Source: Chloranthus sessilifolius (lineage: Eukaryota > Streptophyta > Magnoliopsida > Chloranthales > Chloranthaceae). From it: a stretch of 64,000 bases of DNA. Numbering within the stretch: the stretch's first letter is position 1; the number at the start of each line of letters is the position of its first letter. This document shows positions 46,901 through 51,042 of this stretch, one piece after another. The notes below the pieces were generated by a model. The model ran no database searches. It had not been told where the DNA came from and saw nothing but the letters and a program-made list of their open reading frames with translations. The stretch is taken from positions 37,698,287-37,762,286 of the forward strand of contig CM037590.1 in NCBI GenBank assembly GCA_021018995.1. Direction: 5' to 3'. The position numbers and the translations under genes are program-made.

Positions 46901-46930
46901 GGCTACTGTGGTTTGTGGTCATTTATATAG
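2956..46930 (+). CDS. MNS5: ER alpha-mannosidase I-like (GH47, EDEM/MNS5 type), 15-exon gene
   Basis: GH47 class I alpha-mannosidases of the EDEM/MNS4/MNS5 branch trim mannose from misfolded glycoproteins in the ER lumen and mark them for ER-associated degradation. Fifteen exons, each with usable splice sites and matching phase, join to 1,725 nt (574 residues plus stop), about the length I recall for Arabidopsis MNS5. The order is: N-terminal signal/anchor (hydrophobic residues about 9-24); the family opening [14 protein letters not shown] from residue 45; [11 protein letters not shown] in exon 6; [11 protein letters not shown] in exon 9; LQAFWPGLQ in exon 10; RPELAEST around 386-393; HSFFLAET in exon 13; the TTEGH calcium-site motif at 470-474; and a Cys-rich tail ending [14 protein letters not shown]. 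Several N-glycosylation sequons are present (YNGS, NTT, NLT). Introns 4 and 11 are each about 11.25 kb and full of transposons, yet no exon is broken. An overlooked exon in intron 14 cannot be excluded. Confidence 0.9.
3678..4967 (+). mobile_element. GC-rich insert with LTR-retrotransposon traits in intron 1
   Basis: This 1.3 kb block is much richer in G+C than its surroundings. It is flanked by an identical 28-bp direct repeat (3678-3705 and 4940-4967; GAAAGTTAATCCCTTATTAC...). Inside are a TATA-like TTATATAGG (about 4249), an initiator-tRNA primer-site-like TGGTATCAGAGC (4744) and a purine tract (AGTAGGGAAGAAAG) just before the second repeat. This order (TATA, PBS, PPT) fits a short, coding-free LTR element with a truncated 3' LTR, but no TG...CA ends are seen. 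Duplicated GCGATCCACTCTGTGGC-like words occur near its left end. Confidence 0.45.
5479..5686. repeat. hAT-like MITE rich in GATACGTATC, copy 1 (intron 1)
   Basis: It is flanked by an exact 8-bp target duplication GTTACCAC (5471-5478 and 5687-5694). The interior is a run of TATCGGTATCGG and CGATACGTATCGG words. The right end reads TTTTTGATACCATG; the left end is degraded. It is the same family as 29814-30040 and 46121-46526. Confidence 0.75.
5959..6124 (-). mobile_element. Au-like SINE (intron 1)
   Basis: On the minus strand it starts with a tRNA-derived head (TTGGTCCAATGGTAAAAGGC, then GGCTTGGGCTGTCAAGC) and continues with GTAAAAGGCAGAGTTAAGG, CCGTCCACCCTCCCAGCACC and ...GCACTGGGTTATGG. This order is characteristic of plant Au SINEs. 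Imperfect 10-bp flanks TTTCTAAATG / TTTTTAAATG (5949-5958, 6125-6134) look like its target duplication. Confidence 0.75.
6135..7340. other. Rest of intron 1, no gene seen
   Basis: Intron sequence between the SINE and exon 2 without recognisable coding or repeat structure apart from T-rich runs near the acceptor. Confidence 0.6.
7341..7383 (+). CDS. MNS5: MNS5-like exon 2 (residues 44-58)
   Basis: Acceptor TTTTCAG at 7340 and donor CCG|GTTCGT. It encodes [14 protein letters not shown], the invariant-looking opening of the GH47 domain, which fixes reading frame and strand. Confidence 0.92.
7481..7546 (+). CDS. MNS5: MNS5-like exon 3 (residues 59-80)
   Basis: Acceptor TTTTGCAG and donor AAG|GTGTCA. 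It encodes [15 protein letters not shown]..., following the AFP motif as in EDEM proteins (AFPxDELxPL). Exactly 22 codons. Confidence 0.92.
7647..7708 (+). CDS. MNS5: MNS5-like exon 4 (residues 81-100 plus 2 nt)
   Basis: Acceptor TTTTCAG and donor CAAG|GTATAT. It encodes [14 protein letters not shown], the start of the conserved ESLDTL-like motif of the family. The donor opens the 11.25 kb intron 4, which holds LINE A and the first gypsy-like element. Confidence 0.92.
7709..8929. other. First part of intron 4, no gene seen
   Basis: No convincing coding sequence. The 5' boundary of LINE A could lie anywhere in the last few hundred bases of this stretch; I could not find its upstream target duplication. 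Confidence 0.45.
8970..9071 (+). repeat. 51-bp tandem duplication
   Basis: Two consecutive 51-bp units (8970-9020, 9021-9071) share GAGGTTGTTCTGGAAACGTT and following bases with a few differences, and a partial third copy begins at 9072. The unit length is a multiple of three. Confidence 0.85.
9149..9532 (+). repeat. Perfect 192-bp tandem duplication in LINE A
   Basis: Units 9149-9340 and 9341-9532 read as identical. Each is 64 codons without stop in the plus frame ([16 protein letters not shown]...), so a LINE-derived reading frame is duplicated in frame. The identity suggests a recent event or an assembly artefact. Confidence 0.9.
10284..10481 (+). pseudogene. LINE A reverse-transcriptase fragment
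   Basis: An open stretch encoding [20 protein letters not shown], a variant of the L1 RT motif (LIPKK...DFRPISL), then [15 protein letters not shown] and [11 protein letters not shown]. It is cut at GRQILDV by insertion of LINE C within the duplicated target ACAAATACTTGATGTT, so it cannot make an active enzyme. Confidence 0.8.
10482..12009 (-). mobile_element. LINE C: 5'-truncated L1 nested in LINE A
   Basis: It is flanked by a 16-bp target duplication with one mismatch, ACAAATACTTGATGTT (10466-10481) and ACAAATGCTTGATGTT (12010-12025). It begins on the plus strand with a T tract, that is a 3' poly(A) on the minus strand. Minus-strand fragments are the RT thumb ([20 protein letters not shown] near 11870, [18 protein letters not shown]), a middle domain (11573-11208) and a zf-RVT finger ([37 protein letters not shown]; 11087-10830). 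The EN and RT palm are absent, so it is 5'-truncated, as is typical for LINE insertions. Confidence 0.9.
13405..14328 (+). repeat. 5' LTR of gypsy-like element 1
   Basis: It starts TGACGGGGAACGCC and ends CCGTCCCGCGTCA. A cluster of GGACGTCC / ACGGACGTCCGT palindromes and GTGAACAGTGTC repeats (13500-13645) sits about 100 bp upstream of a TATA box (TATATAAA, about 13740). The R/U5 part includes GATGGGTTTGGTGTGAGG. Confidence 0.9.
14476..15463 (+). pseudogene. gag-like gene of element 1
   Basis: The frame begins near [17 protein letters not shown] (14476) and is broken by stops at the NS* and VE* positions. It is then open from 14786 ([16 protein letters not shown]) through a CCHC knuckle ([14 protein letters not shown], about 14980-15020) into an acidic and His-rich tail ([19 protein letters not shown]). 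This is a retrotransposon gag (Retrotrans_gag type), which packages RNA in the particle. The same protein with different breaks is found in element 2 (32466-33140). Confidence 0.75.
15447..15680 (+). pseudogene. Ty3/gypsy integrase C-terminal remnant
   Basis: Text such as [20 protein letters not shown] and then [19 protein letters not shown], followed by [12 protein letters not shown] in a shifted frame, matches the end of gypsy pol (the NAYxxxLPxxxxxSxxFNVxDLxPY signature). It is joined directly to gag, so nearly all of pol is missing. It is absent from element 2. Confidence 0.7.
16197..17121 (+). repeat. 3' LTR of gypsy-like element 1
   Basis: It starts TGACGGGGAACACC after the purine tract and ends CCGCGTAA, where the terminal CA has mutated. 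It has the same palindrome cluster (16300-16436) and TATATAAA (about 16522). Scattered differences from the 5' LTR show the insertion is not recent. Confidence 0.9.
17129..17232 (+). repeat. 52-bp tandem duplication beside element 1
   Basis: Two identical copies (17129-17180 and 17181-17232) of TCCAGTAGATCCTTTTATAA... in LINE A sequence immediately downstream of the target duplication of element 1. Confidence 0.88.
17619..17720 (+). mobile_element. LINE D: 102-bp stub of an L1 3' end
   Basis: A short piece ending ...TTATCGATC plus a run of A is flanked by AAGTGCAGAAAATGT (17604-17618) and AAGTGGGGAAAATGT (17721-17735), 13 of 15 bases alike. LINE A coding text continues on both sides (...SAEN / [17 protein letters not shown]), so this is an extremely 5'-truncated LINE insertion. 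Confidence 0.65.
18047..18962. other. End of intron 4, no gene seen
   Basis: AT-rich intron sequence with a TGCCTGATTGCTTCCA-like pair of short repeats (about 18690-18750). There is no coding signal before exon 5. Confidence 0.6.
18963..19062 (+). CDS. MNS5: MNS5-like exon 5 (residues 101-134)
   Basis: Acceptor TTTTGCAG and donor GAG|GTTTGT. It encodes [17 protein letters not shown] and [12 protein letters not shown], in phase with exon 4 across the 11.25 kb intron. The family position usually read as Asp in SLDTL is Ser here (SLSSL). Confidence 0.92.
19165..19257. repeat. (TG)n-(TA)n compound microsatellite
   Basis: An alternating TG/CG tract runs into a TA tract of about 50 bp inside the 262-nt intron 5, leaving short unique ends with normal splice sites. 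Confidence 0.95.
19325..19507 (+). CDS. MNS5: MNS5-like exon 6 (residues 135-195)
   Basis: Acceptor CTGTAG and donor AAG|GTACAG, 61 full codons. It encodes [32 protein letters not shown] and [15 protein letters not shown], all strong GH47/EDEM signatures. Confidence 0.95.
19854..21508 (-). mobile_element. Solo LTR D (intron 6)
   Basis: Read on the minus strand it starts TGATCAGCC and ends ...TTTAACGATCA, with imperfect 5-bp flanks GCTAT / ACTAT (19849-19853, 21509-21513). Repeated ACCGGT/GACCGGTCG-type motifs (20985-21300) lie upstream of a TATA-like CCATAAATAAGG (about 20840). The distal end, with CTTGCAAGCTTTTTATTATT, resembles U5 ends of plant Ty3/gypsy LTRs. No internal coding region is present. 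It is about 1.65 kb, including a 140-bp MITE. Confidence 0.6.
20625..20764. repeat. TTTCGGCCGAAA-type MITE nested in solo LTR D
   Basis: It is flanked by ACTACAA (20618-20624 and 20765-20771). The ends are inverted (AAGGACCAAAATTTCGG / CCGAAATTTTGATTCTTT) and the interior is made of AATTTCG and CGAAATTT words. Confidence 0.6.
21902..22085 (+). mobile_element. Remnant of a copia-type 3' end (PPT and LTR start)
   Basis: CCAACTTGATGGGGAC followed by TGTTGGAGATAATATG looks like the polypurine tract and LTR start seen in many plant copia and TRIM elements. TTTAGTCCCACATTG follows. No internal coding region or second LTR was found. Confidence 0.4.
22086..23897. other. Rest of intron 6, no gene seen
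   Basis: AT-rich sequence with no recognisable coding or repeat structure. The short open frames here have no family resemblance. Confidence 0.55.
23898..23946 (+). CDS. MNS5: MNS5-like exon 7 (residues 196-211)
   Basis: Acceptor ATTGCAG and donor G|GTGAGA. It encodes [16 protein letters not shown], the counterpart of the YGV...TSTAGGG segment of EDEM proteins. The split Gly codon is completed by exon 8. Confidence 0.9.
24036..24215 (+). CDS. MNS5: MNS5-like exon 8 (residues 212-271)
   Basis: Acceptor ATTCAG and donor G|GTACAT. It encodes [35 protein letters not shown] and [16 protein letters not shown], colinear with GH47 proteins. Confidence 0.93.
24216..25204. other. Intron 8, no gene seen
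   Basis: 989 nt with only a short imperfect direct repeat near its start (ACTATATAAAAATTAGAAATT twice, about 24292-24360). Nothing codes. Confidence 0.6.
25205..25325 (+). CDS. MNS5: MNS5-like exon 9 (residues 272-311)
   Basis: Acceptor TTGTAG and donor TG|GTTCAG. It encodes [20 protein letters not shown] and ends RHGPW with the Trp codon split to exon 10. VDSFYEYL is a hallmark of the family. Confidence 0.94.
25531..25619 (+). repeat. 46-bp tandem duplication in intron 9
   Basis: ATATCTACGTACTCTAGACT... is repeated with a 46-bp period and only one or two changes. Confidence 0.85.
25890..25978. repeat. (TA)n microsatellite
   Basis: About 89 bp of uninterrupted TA in intron 9. It generates artificial open frames on both strands. 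Confidence 0.97.
26786..27257. repeat. MITE-like element with CCAGTGTTACC ends (intron 9)
   Basis: The ends are inverted: CCAGTGTTACCTTGGCAC on the left and GTCCAGGTAACACTGG on the right. TTGTTT flanks both sides (26780-26785, 27258-27263). Repeated CACTTGGCA / GTGCCACGTGTCC words occur near both ends. It is possibly hAT-like. Confidence 0.55.
27345..27430. repeat. CATCATCAC...GGAGTTGGCTTTG interspersed motif
   Basis: A CAT/CAC triplet run followed by CGATCTATTGGAGTTGGCTT. Similar diverged text occurs at about 47820-47875 and 54029-54070. This motif is widely repeated in plant genomes, but its element class is uncertain. Confidence 0.4.
28065..29080 (+). mobile_element. Solo LTR C (intron 9)
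   Basis: A 1,016-bp unit starting TGATGGGGACATT and ending GTTTGTCCCGCATCA, flanked by an exact 5-bp target duplication CAACC (28060-28064, 29081-29085). A CGATCGATCG-type palindrome cluster (28190-28375) sits upstream of TATTTAAAGG (about 28469). The distal part aligns in order with the LTRs of elements 1 and 2 (CTAGA...ATCGG..., final CCCGCRTCA). It formed by recombination between the two LTRs of a once complete element. Confidence 0.88.
29814..30040. repeat. hAT-like MITE rich in GATACGTATC, copy 2 (intron 9)
   Basis: It starts CATGGGTCAAAATATCGC and ends TTTTTAACCCATG, an inverted pair. The flanks ATTCTACC / ATTCTATC (29806-29813, 30041-30048) match at 7 of 8 bases. The interior has several GATACGTATC words. 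Confidence 0.75.
30132..30213 (+). CDS. MNS5: MNS5-like exon 10 (residues 312-339), GC donor
   Basis: Acceptor TATTGCAG. It encodes [14 protein letters not shown] and [10 protein letters not shown]. The donor is CAG|GCAAGT, a non-canonical GC site with an otherwise perfect consensus. The next GT (in TTTATGTAAG) would add 10 nt and break the frame, so GC-AG splicing is required. Confidence 0.9.
30300..30385 (+). CDS. MNS5: MNS5-like exon 11 (residues 340-367 plus 2 nt)
   Basis: Acceptor AAAACAG after an 86-nt intron; donor AAAG|GTATTT. It encodes [20 protein letters not shown] and then KFGVLPER, colinear with the EDEM segment after FWPGLQ. Its donor opens the 11.25 kb intron 11 (LINE B). Confidence 0.92.
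30386..30717. other. Start of intron 11 before LINE B, no gene seen
   Basis: 332 nt of T-rich intron sequence with a short TTCTTGATTCTGGATTCTGG repeat. No coding signal. Confidence 0.6.
30847..31715 (+). repeat. 5' LTR of gypsy-like element 2
   Basis: It starts TGACGGGGGACATC and ends CCGTTCCGCGTCA. The variable block (about 30975-31075) contains the 14-nt perfect palindrome CACAGCGCGCTGTG and CACGCTGTG / GTGCGCCGTGG variants. A TATA-like CATATATGG lies at about 31168. Confidence 0.9.
31905..33140 (+). pseudogene. gag-like gene of element 2
   Basis: It corresponds to the gag of element 1: [15 protein letters not shown] near 31904, then [33 protein letters not shown], and a knuckle region [12 protein letters not shown] followed by a stop. 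The longest open part (32466-33140) encodes the acidic [18 protein letters not shown] segment and a repetitive Ser/His-rich tail ([11 protein letters not shown]). Protease and pol are absent. Several in-frame stops make it non-functional as it stands. Confidence 0.7.
33354..34193 (+). repeat. 3' LTR of gypsy-like element 2
   Basis: It starts TGACAGGGGACATC after the purine tract GAGTCGGGGAGAA and ends CCTGTCCCGCGTCA. The palindrome block is eroded compared with the 5' LTR (GTGCCATAACACTGTG). TATATATAG lies at about 33663. Confidence 0.9.
34289..34984 (-). pseudogene. LINE B zf-RVT (C-terminal finger) region
   Basis: Two minus-strand fragments. One reads [19 protein letters not shown], then [13 protein letters not shown] and [19 protein letters not shown] (34984-34595). 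The other starts with the finger [19 protein letters not shown] and continues [14 protein letters not shown] (34570-34289). This is the usual C-terminus of plant L1 ORF2, separated here by a stop. Confidence 0.85.
35148..36714 (-). pseudogene. LINE B reverse transcriptase
   Basis: The N-terminal part (36714-36235) has [15 protein letters not shown] and [11 protein letters not shown]. After a region with stops, the C-terminal part (35876-35148) has [31 protein letters not shown] and [19 protein letters not shown]. The usual FADD active-site motif of LINE RTs reads FAND here, so a metal-binding Asp is lost. With the frameshifts this is a dead enzyme. Confidence 0.88.
36986..37822 (-). pseudogene. 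LINE B apurinic/apyrimidinic-type endonuclease
   Basis: Minus-strand fragments carry the EEP-nuclease signatures in order: [10 protein letters not shown] at the start, [34 protein letters not shown] and SDHRPVLLI near the end. In L1 elements this domain nicks the target DNA for target-primed reverse transcription. Stops near 37600 and 37270 break it into three pieces. Confidence 0.88.
37830..39713 (-). pseudogene. LINE B ORF1 (DUF4283-like RNA-binding protein)
   Basis: The segment at 39713-39480 reads [20 protein letters not shown] then [18 protein letters not shown], matching the DUF4283 type of plant LINE ORF1 (L1 chaperone-like, nucleic-acid binding). Further minus-strand fragments (38814-38356, 38208-37819) form the C-terminal part, with a basic [10 protein letters not shown] stretch. 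A 176-residue plus-strand frame over 39144-39674 is a shadow. Confidence 0.65.
40090..41038 (-). mobile_element. Solo LTR B inside LINE B
   Basis: On the minus strand it starts TGACTGGGACGCCGACAT and ends GGGTACCGTCCTGCGACA, in line with the LTR ends of elements 1 and 2. It contains CGTCGGAAGAAGCG, GGTTTGGTG-like text (GAGTTTGGTGTGAAGCC) and CTAGAGTTCTATCTCTAGG, all shared with those LTRs. Its palindrome block (40795-40900) is built on GCTCGAGC, including GCTCGAGCAAGGG and its inverse. TATATAAAGG lies at about 40673. The flanks (AGAAA / ATAAG) are not a clear target duplication. Confidence 0.8.
41111..41338 (-). pseudogene. RanBP2-type zinc-finger frame at the 5' end of LINE B
   Basis: A 75-residue minus-strand frame starting 47 nt inside the LINE 5' end ([11 protein letters not shown]). 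It contains [19 protein letters not shown] followed by HCLGC, close to the RanBP2 finger pattern GDWxCxxCxxxNFxxRxxCxxC, with the last Cys spacing altered (C48, C50, C53). Downstream text KSFKSVVAY resembles the linker before the ORF1 domain, so it is probably the N-terminus of ORF1, separated by a stop and solo LTR B. RanBP2 fingers can bind single-stranded RNA. Confidence 0.6.
41636..41736 (+). CDS. MNS5: MNS5-like exon 12 (residues 368-401)
   Basis: Acceptor TCTCTAG and donor G|GTTTGA. It encodes [20 protein letters not shown]. The RPE triad (386-388) belongs to the GH47 active-site region. It is in phase with exon 11 across intron 11. Confidence 0.94.
41737..42524. other. First part of intron 12
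   Basis: No gene. A diverged TTTCG-type repeat (TTCGGATAAATTCAGGGAAA region) lies at about 42265-42510 and abuts the Mutator-like MITE. Confidence 0.5.
42525..42891 (+). repeat. Complete Mutator-like MITE (intron 12)
   Basis: Terminal inverted repeats of about 35 bp (left core CTCCTGACCGACATTTAAAC; right core inverted CTCCTGATCATCATTTAAAC) and an exact 9-bp target duplication TAATAACAA (42516-42524, 42892-42900). The 9-bp duplication is the hallmark of Mutator-like elements. No coding capacity. Confidence 0.85.
43079..43323. repeat. MITE with GGTATTAGGTACCCAAC termini (intron 12)
   Basis: The left end GAGTCGGTATTAGGTACCCA is inverted at the right (TGGGTACCTAATATCAACTC). TTATAAT flanks both sides (43072-43078, 43324-43330). 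A related copy is at about 44448-44592 in intron 14. Confidence 0.8.
43622..43763 (+). CDS. MNS5: MNS5-like exon 13 (residues 402-448)
   Basis: Acceptor ATTTTCAG and donor AAC|GTGAGC. It encodes [15 protein letters not shown] and [18 protein letters not shown] at 43587 is a possible earlier acceptor but leads out of frame with known family members. Confidence 0.93.
43851..44001 (+). CDS. MNS5: MNS5-like exon 14 (residues 449-499)
   Basis: Acceptor TTCTCAG after an 87-nt intron; donor AAG|GTTTTA. It encodes [13 protein letters not shown] and the [13 protein letters not shown] segment that includes the Thr expected to bind the catalytic Ca2+ in GH47 enzymes. Confidence 0.93.
44390..45065 (+). 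repeat. Diverged tandem segmental duplication in intron 14
   Basis: The block 44390-44790 (AATCAGGCCAAGACATAAACACC ... AACTAATACCAATAGG) is repeated at about 44796-45065 (CATCAGGCCAAGAGATGAACACC ... ATCTAATACCAATAAT). The first copy also carries an inserted GGTATTAGGTACC-type MITE (about 44448-44592), so the duplication or a loss happened around that insertion. Confidence 0.7.
45066..46120. other. Middle of intron 14, no gene seen
   Basis: AT-rich intron sequence. ATGGCGCATATTTTT is repeated at about 45473 and 45519. No coding signal. Confidence 0.5.
46121..46526. repeat. hAT-like MITE rich in GATACGTATC, copy 3 (intron 14)
   Basis: Its inverted ends are CATGGATCAAAATATCGG and CCGATTTTTAGAACCATG, and its exact 8-bp target duplication is CTTGGAAT (46113-46120, 46527-46534). 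Several TTATCGTCCGATACGGGCAA-like units are repeated inside. It is the best-preserved of the three copies. Confidence 0.88.
46703..46930 (+). CDS. MNS5: MNS5-like exon 15, terminal (residues 500-574)
   Basis: Acceptor CATGCAG; 75 codons and a TAG at 46928-46930. It encodes [15 protein letters not shown] followed by a Cys-rich tail with eight cysteines in the last 45 residues ([33 protein letters not shown]). It is phase 0 with exon 14. The tail is less conserved in my memory than the catalytic part, so this exon is a little less certain. Confidence 0.82.
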   Translation, partial: GQGRVRRASAMSLQVCPETINSVGNAVTRVESACHVHDVRADHRCSTGKECGIDSITCRHRTCSMAGYCGLWSFI

Positions 46931-47028
46931 CATGATTTTTTATTACTACCAAACCTGCTTCATAACATGCATTCTTTTAGCGACACAGAATAAGAGCAAC
47001 ATTGCATTAAGCAACAAAATATTACTGC

Positions 47029-47034
47029 AATAAA
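47029..47034 (+). terminator. Candidate poly(A) signal of the MNS5-like gene
   Basis: An AATAAA lies 99 nt after the stop codon, and a second A-rich AAATAAAA follows near 47083. Position and motif fit a plant 3' UTR. Confidence 0.45.
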
Positions 47035-48303
47035 GGGTTCTGTTTCTGGAAATAGTTAGGCGACGCCGTTCTCACAGGTTAAATAAAAAGGTAATATTTC
47101 ATTTTTTATTTATGTTAGGGGTTTGGATCCCCACGAAAATAGTATATGTTCTGTAAAATAGTGTTATCTGTAACCATAACGATCAAACTTTCTTGTTTTA
47201 GCCTGTTAATATTTGATAGCTCATTATTTTTTGAGTGATGTGTACATTTTGAACAAAATTACTGAGAAAAGCTCATGTTATTGTCAAAATTTTGAATCCT
47301 CCCGTATGCTCTTGCTCTCTCTCACTCCATAAAGCTGTTCTTACCCCAAAAAAATCTACAGGAAATTGAGTGTTATATAAATCCAGCCAGCATTGAACTC
47401 TTGAAGCTTTCGGCTTTCTCCCTGGAATTTGAGGTCCAACCAACTTTTCTTCTTCTTTCGTAAACCATCTCTCTGCAGGCACCAAATCAAAAATTTGTCA
47501 TTGGTCAAGTTATCTGCAATCTTCTTCCGGTTCCCAACTGCTCTCTCTCTCTCTCTCTCTCTACCTCCTGCCACTATCTTTCCAACTGTGTAATTGCCTA
47601 GGTAGACTTAGTGTAAGGCACTCAACCCGAGTGCCAGAGGTGACACTCGGGTCAATCTCAAACCAGCAACCTTAGTTTGAGTGCTGATTTGACGATGTGG
47701 ATGGCGGGGTAGGAATCCTTCAGTTACATTGGATTTGAGTTTGGCATTTTAAAGTACCCAGCGACTTTGATAAGCTCTCTCCACCATTGATCTCCACGAT
47801 GCACTTATCATACTTTTATGACCATCATCATCATCATTACATCATCCAATCTATTTGGGGTTGGGCTTGTGAGTCTTATTTCTCCAGGAGAAGTTGAGTA
47901 GGGTGGTAAGAGTTTTCAAAGTGATCTGCTACTTCAGAACATCAGCTTAGATGCAATAGGAACCCCTCGTTCGTATCTAACCTAACGGAAGGTTCATATT
48001 AAATTGGTTGGATTCCTTGGTACCATATTTTTTCGGCTATAGGAATTATTATTATTATTTTTTTAGATATATATATATTTTTTGTACACGGGTATCCAAA
48101 TTTGGGCTTGGACTAATACCTGTGGAGTGTAGTGCCCACCTATGTCACAATTATTTCACAATTATTTCACAAATTACACACGCCCACTGCACCCAATTAA
48201 CAGATGGGAGTCCTTAACATGTTCTTTCACTTGGAAAACTTGGACTAGTACAAATTGTTCTACGTTGCACCATATGCCTTGAAACGTGTGACTGTGAGGA
48301 TTT
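47035..48303. other. Intergenic region after the MNS5-like gene
   Basis: No gene recognised. It contains a CT microsatellite (47541-47561), a block about 47480-47600 that resembles the upstream region of the arabinogalactan-peptide gene (about 51580-51680), and a CATCATCAT...TTTGGGGTTGGG motif (about 47820-47875). Confidence 0.5.
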
Positions 48304-48434
48304 TATCTTTGGGGAACCTCTATTTTGCGCTCATCTGTTTATTGAAAGCACACTTAATGAAGTCCGGCAATGTGGTGGGCGCTAGTGCGTGCTTTCAGTA
48401 AATAGGTGGGCGCGTGCAGAGGTACTCGTATCTT
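48304..48434. repeat. Short hairpin MITE with TATCTT flanks
   Basis: Two arms of about 42 bp are inverted: GGGGAACCTCTATTTTGCGC then ATTGAAAGCACAC on the left, and GTGCGTGCTTTCAGTAAATA then GCAGAGGTACTCG on the right. TATCTT occurs on both sides (48304-48309, 48429-48434). Confidence 0.65.
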
Positions 48435-49344
48435 AAGAGTAGGAATTAGGTGACTGACCAAATCACTCAAAGAGACTTTGAGACACGTACAGGCGTACAG
48501 GCTCCAAGAATCTCGCTTGTGCAAGGGTTTAAGGCATAAAAAATTTACTTGGTCTCAGTTGAAGAAGTTTCTTTCTCAAATGGAAATGACTTTTACACCC
48601 CAATTTCCAGTTTCTTCATAAAAAAATGAAGGGCAAGTGCCTCATTTTAATTTCAATGTCTCCCTCTCACAGTATCAATGGAGAAATCAGATTTTCACAA
48701 GAAACCATATCTCGGACAGCAAACCGCAAAAAAACAAATATACATTTTTACTGGAAGTAATTGGAGAATAGAAAAGTTAGAGAGAATTCTCTTTAAATAG
48801 CGATGAATACAATCAATTAAAGCCTTAAAGAGGATTTTAATGATTCAAAATATTTTCTAAAATATTTATAAAATCCTAATTAACCTTAATCTTCACTAAA
48901 ACATAAAATATATATTACAAGATATGTATCTCTCTCTTAACAATATTAATAATTCTTGGGAAATAGAAAGAAATTCAACTTCTCCTATGCGTCCAATCTT
49001 ATCCCAATTTCAAAAGAGTGCAATTCAAACAAATCAATCTCTTACAACTAAACCTCAGTCTGACCGGTGGTTCAAATGATTCAAACGACTTGATCATTCA
49101 AACATGTTTGTTCGATTGGTTTATACCTGCTGTAGATTGAGCCAGATCACGTGGACAAGTGGAGTGGAGAAAGGTCTACTCTGATATCATGAAAAATTTG
49201 GATGTCCATCTCAAATCTATTGACAATAAGTGTAGGGGCCCATGATCTTGTAAGAGAAGAGACAAGGTTATGAATACCCGCTGTGGGACTAATCAACGCT
49301 CTTTAAAGCGCTTGAAAAGTATTTTTTAGAAAAGGTAGTCAAAC

Positions 49345-49592
49345 AGGGCCTAATAGGTTTGACAAAGTTGCTTCCAAAAAGCACTTTTCAAGATAAAATA
49401 TTCGGTGAGAAACACTTTTCACCTAAGGACTTGGGCCATGTTTAAGCACCTTTAGTTGAAAAAGGCTACTTCTCAAAACAGACACCATTTTCAGTTAGAG
49501 ATGGTCATGTCCTTAGATGAAAAGTGCTTCTCACCCAATAATTTACCTTGAAAAGTCACTTGTAAAAGCAACTTTGCCAAACAGGGCCTTAG
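49345..49592. repeat. Large inverted-repeat MITE (hAT-like)
   Basis: The left arm (GGTTTGACAAAGTTGCTTCC...AAGGACTTG, 49353-49433) is inverted at the right (CATGTCCTTAGATGAAAAGT...AACTTTGCCAAACAGGGCCT, 49507-49592). Ends of the GGCCCTGTTTGGCAAAG type are common in plant hAT MITEs. A target duplication was not resolved. Confidence 0.65.
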
Positions 49593-50059
49593 GCTTCTGG
49601 ATTTTCCATCTACCTTCCCACCCTTCGAAAGGCACATCATCCAGAAGACGAGGGAATTTTAAAACACATTTGTGGATTTTAGTATTGTAGGAAGCGGACA
49701 TTTTTTCGCCACGTTCCCAAACAGGGTAGGAACACGAGGGAATTTTAAGACTCTATTTATTAATTATTAAAATGGGGTGAGAATTGGATTTTGGAGGCCA
49801 TGTGAATTGATGCATGCCCACTATTTCTCGATTAATTCGTTTTTCTTCTTCTCTTTTCTCTTTCCTAACTAACTTGAAATCCCCCATCAAGCGAGTCAAT
49901 TTTTTTTATTCCATGTGTGGCATATCCCCAAAAAATGACTCTTCAATCATTTGGTACACATCACACTCAAAAGTACTTGTAGGGGCATTGTTTGAAAATT
50001 TTGGATACATATAATCAAAACCTTACAATCTGATAGGTGTGCCACGATCTCAAGATCCA

Positions 50060-50179
50060 CACTACAAAAATAAGGTGTTTTAGTGGCATTTGTTATTAAG
50101 GCAATTTTTGATAGCGACGGGACTATTAGTAGCAATTTTTTGTTAAAAAACGGCCGCTAAAGTTTTATATTTTGTAGTG
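50060..50179. repeat. CACTA-type MITE
   Basis: It starts CACTACAAAAATAAGG and ends TATTTTGTAGTG, the CACTA terminal signature. An inner GGCCGCTAAAG is paired with TTTAGTGGC. TCCA lies on both sides (50056-50059, 50180-50183). 120 bp, non-coding. Confidence 0.85.
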
Positions 50180-51042
50180 TCCATTTTGGGGAAGATGGGG
50201 TGAAACACAATCTCTATCATTCCGATTTAAAGTAATCAATGATTTTGAAGGAGTATGATACGTGCGCGCGAATAGAGGTACCTTTTTTATTTTTCAAATA
50301 GGAAAACAATTATAAAAGGGTAAAAAAAAATGTTTTCTCTGGTTCATACCCAATACATATCAGCACATATAGTCCTATATGGACTAGTATTTGACCTCTT
50401 TGACCTGATATTTTACCCGGCTACAGAATCACGGGTGAGTATTCGTATAAGATGGGCCTAACCTGATAGATATCGGGGGATATTCATCAGATATGGTCCA
50501 TATTTAAAACCATCAGCTTAACTCATGCTGTATCACCAAGTTTTGCGTTATTCTGAAGTTGAATTTGGAAATGACCTTCTGCATAGCTGGGGAAATTTGA
50601 TCTTAAATATAGCGATGTGAATGTTTCACAGTGCCTCGAAGACGTTCTCATATGTTTTCTGATCGAATTCACTATTTATTACCTTATTTTGTGGTCAAAT
50701 GTAGGAAATTTGGTCACATGGTAAGTACGCATTCCATTAGCAGCAGAGAAGAAAAAGCTACGGACATCATTTAAATGTTGTCGACTGTTAGCATACTTTA
50801 TGGCAATAGAAGGGAGAGAGAGAGAGAAGCCAAAGAGAGCGAGAGAGCAAAACCACTCACAATGTTTTAGTTTTATTAGAAATATTAAGGATAGTGGAAA
50901 TTATGTAGTGGCAGTGAGCACCACATGATACTCCCACATTTTATTTGACGTGCAAAAGGAACTGGCCCCACTACCTGAAAATACCTATAGGGTTGTGGGT
51001 TCCCAAGGCCTCAACAACAAAATCAATCACACACACAAATAT

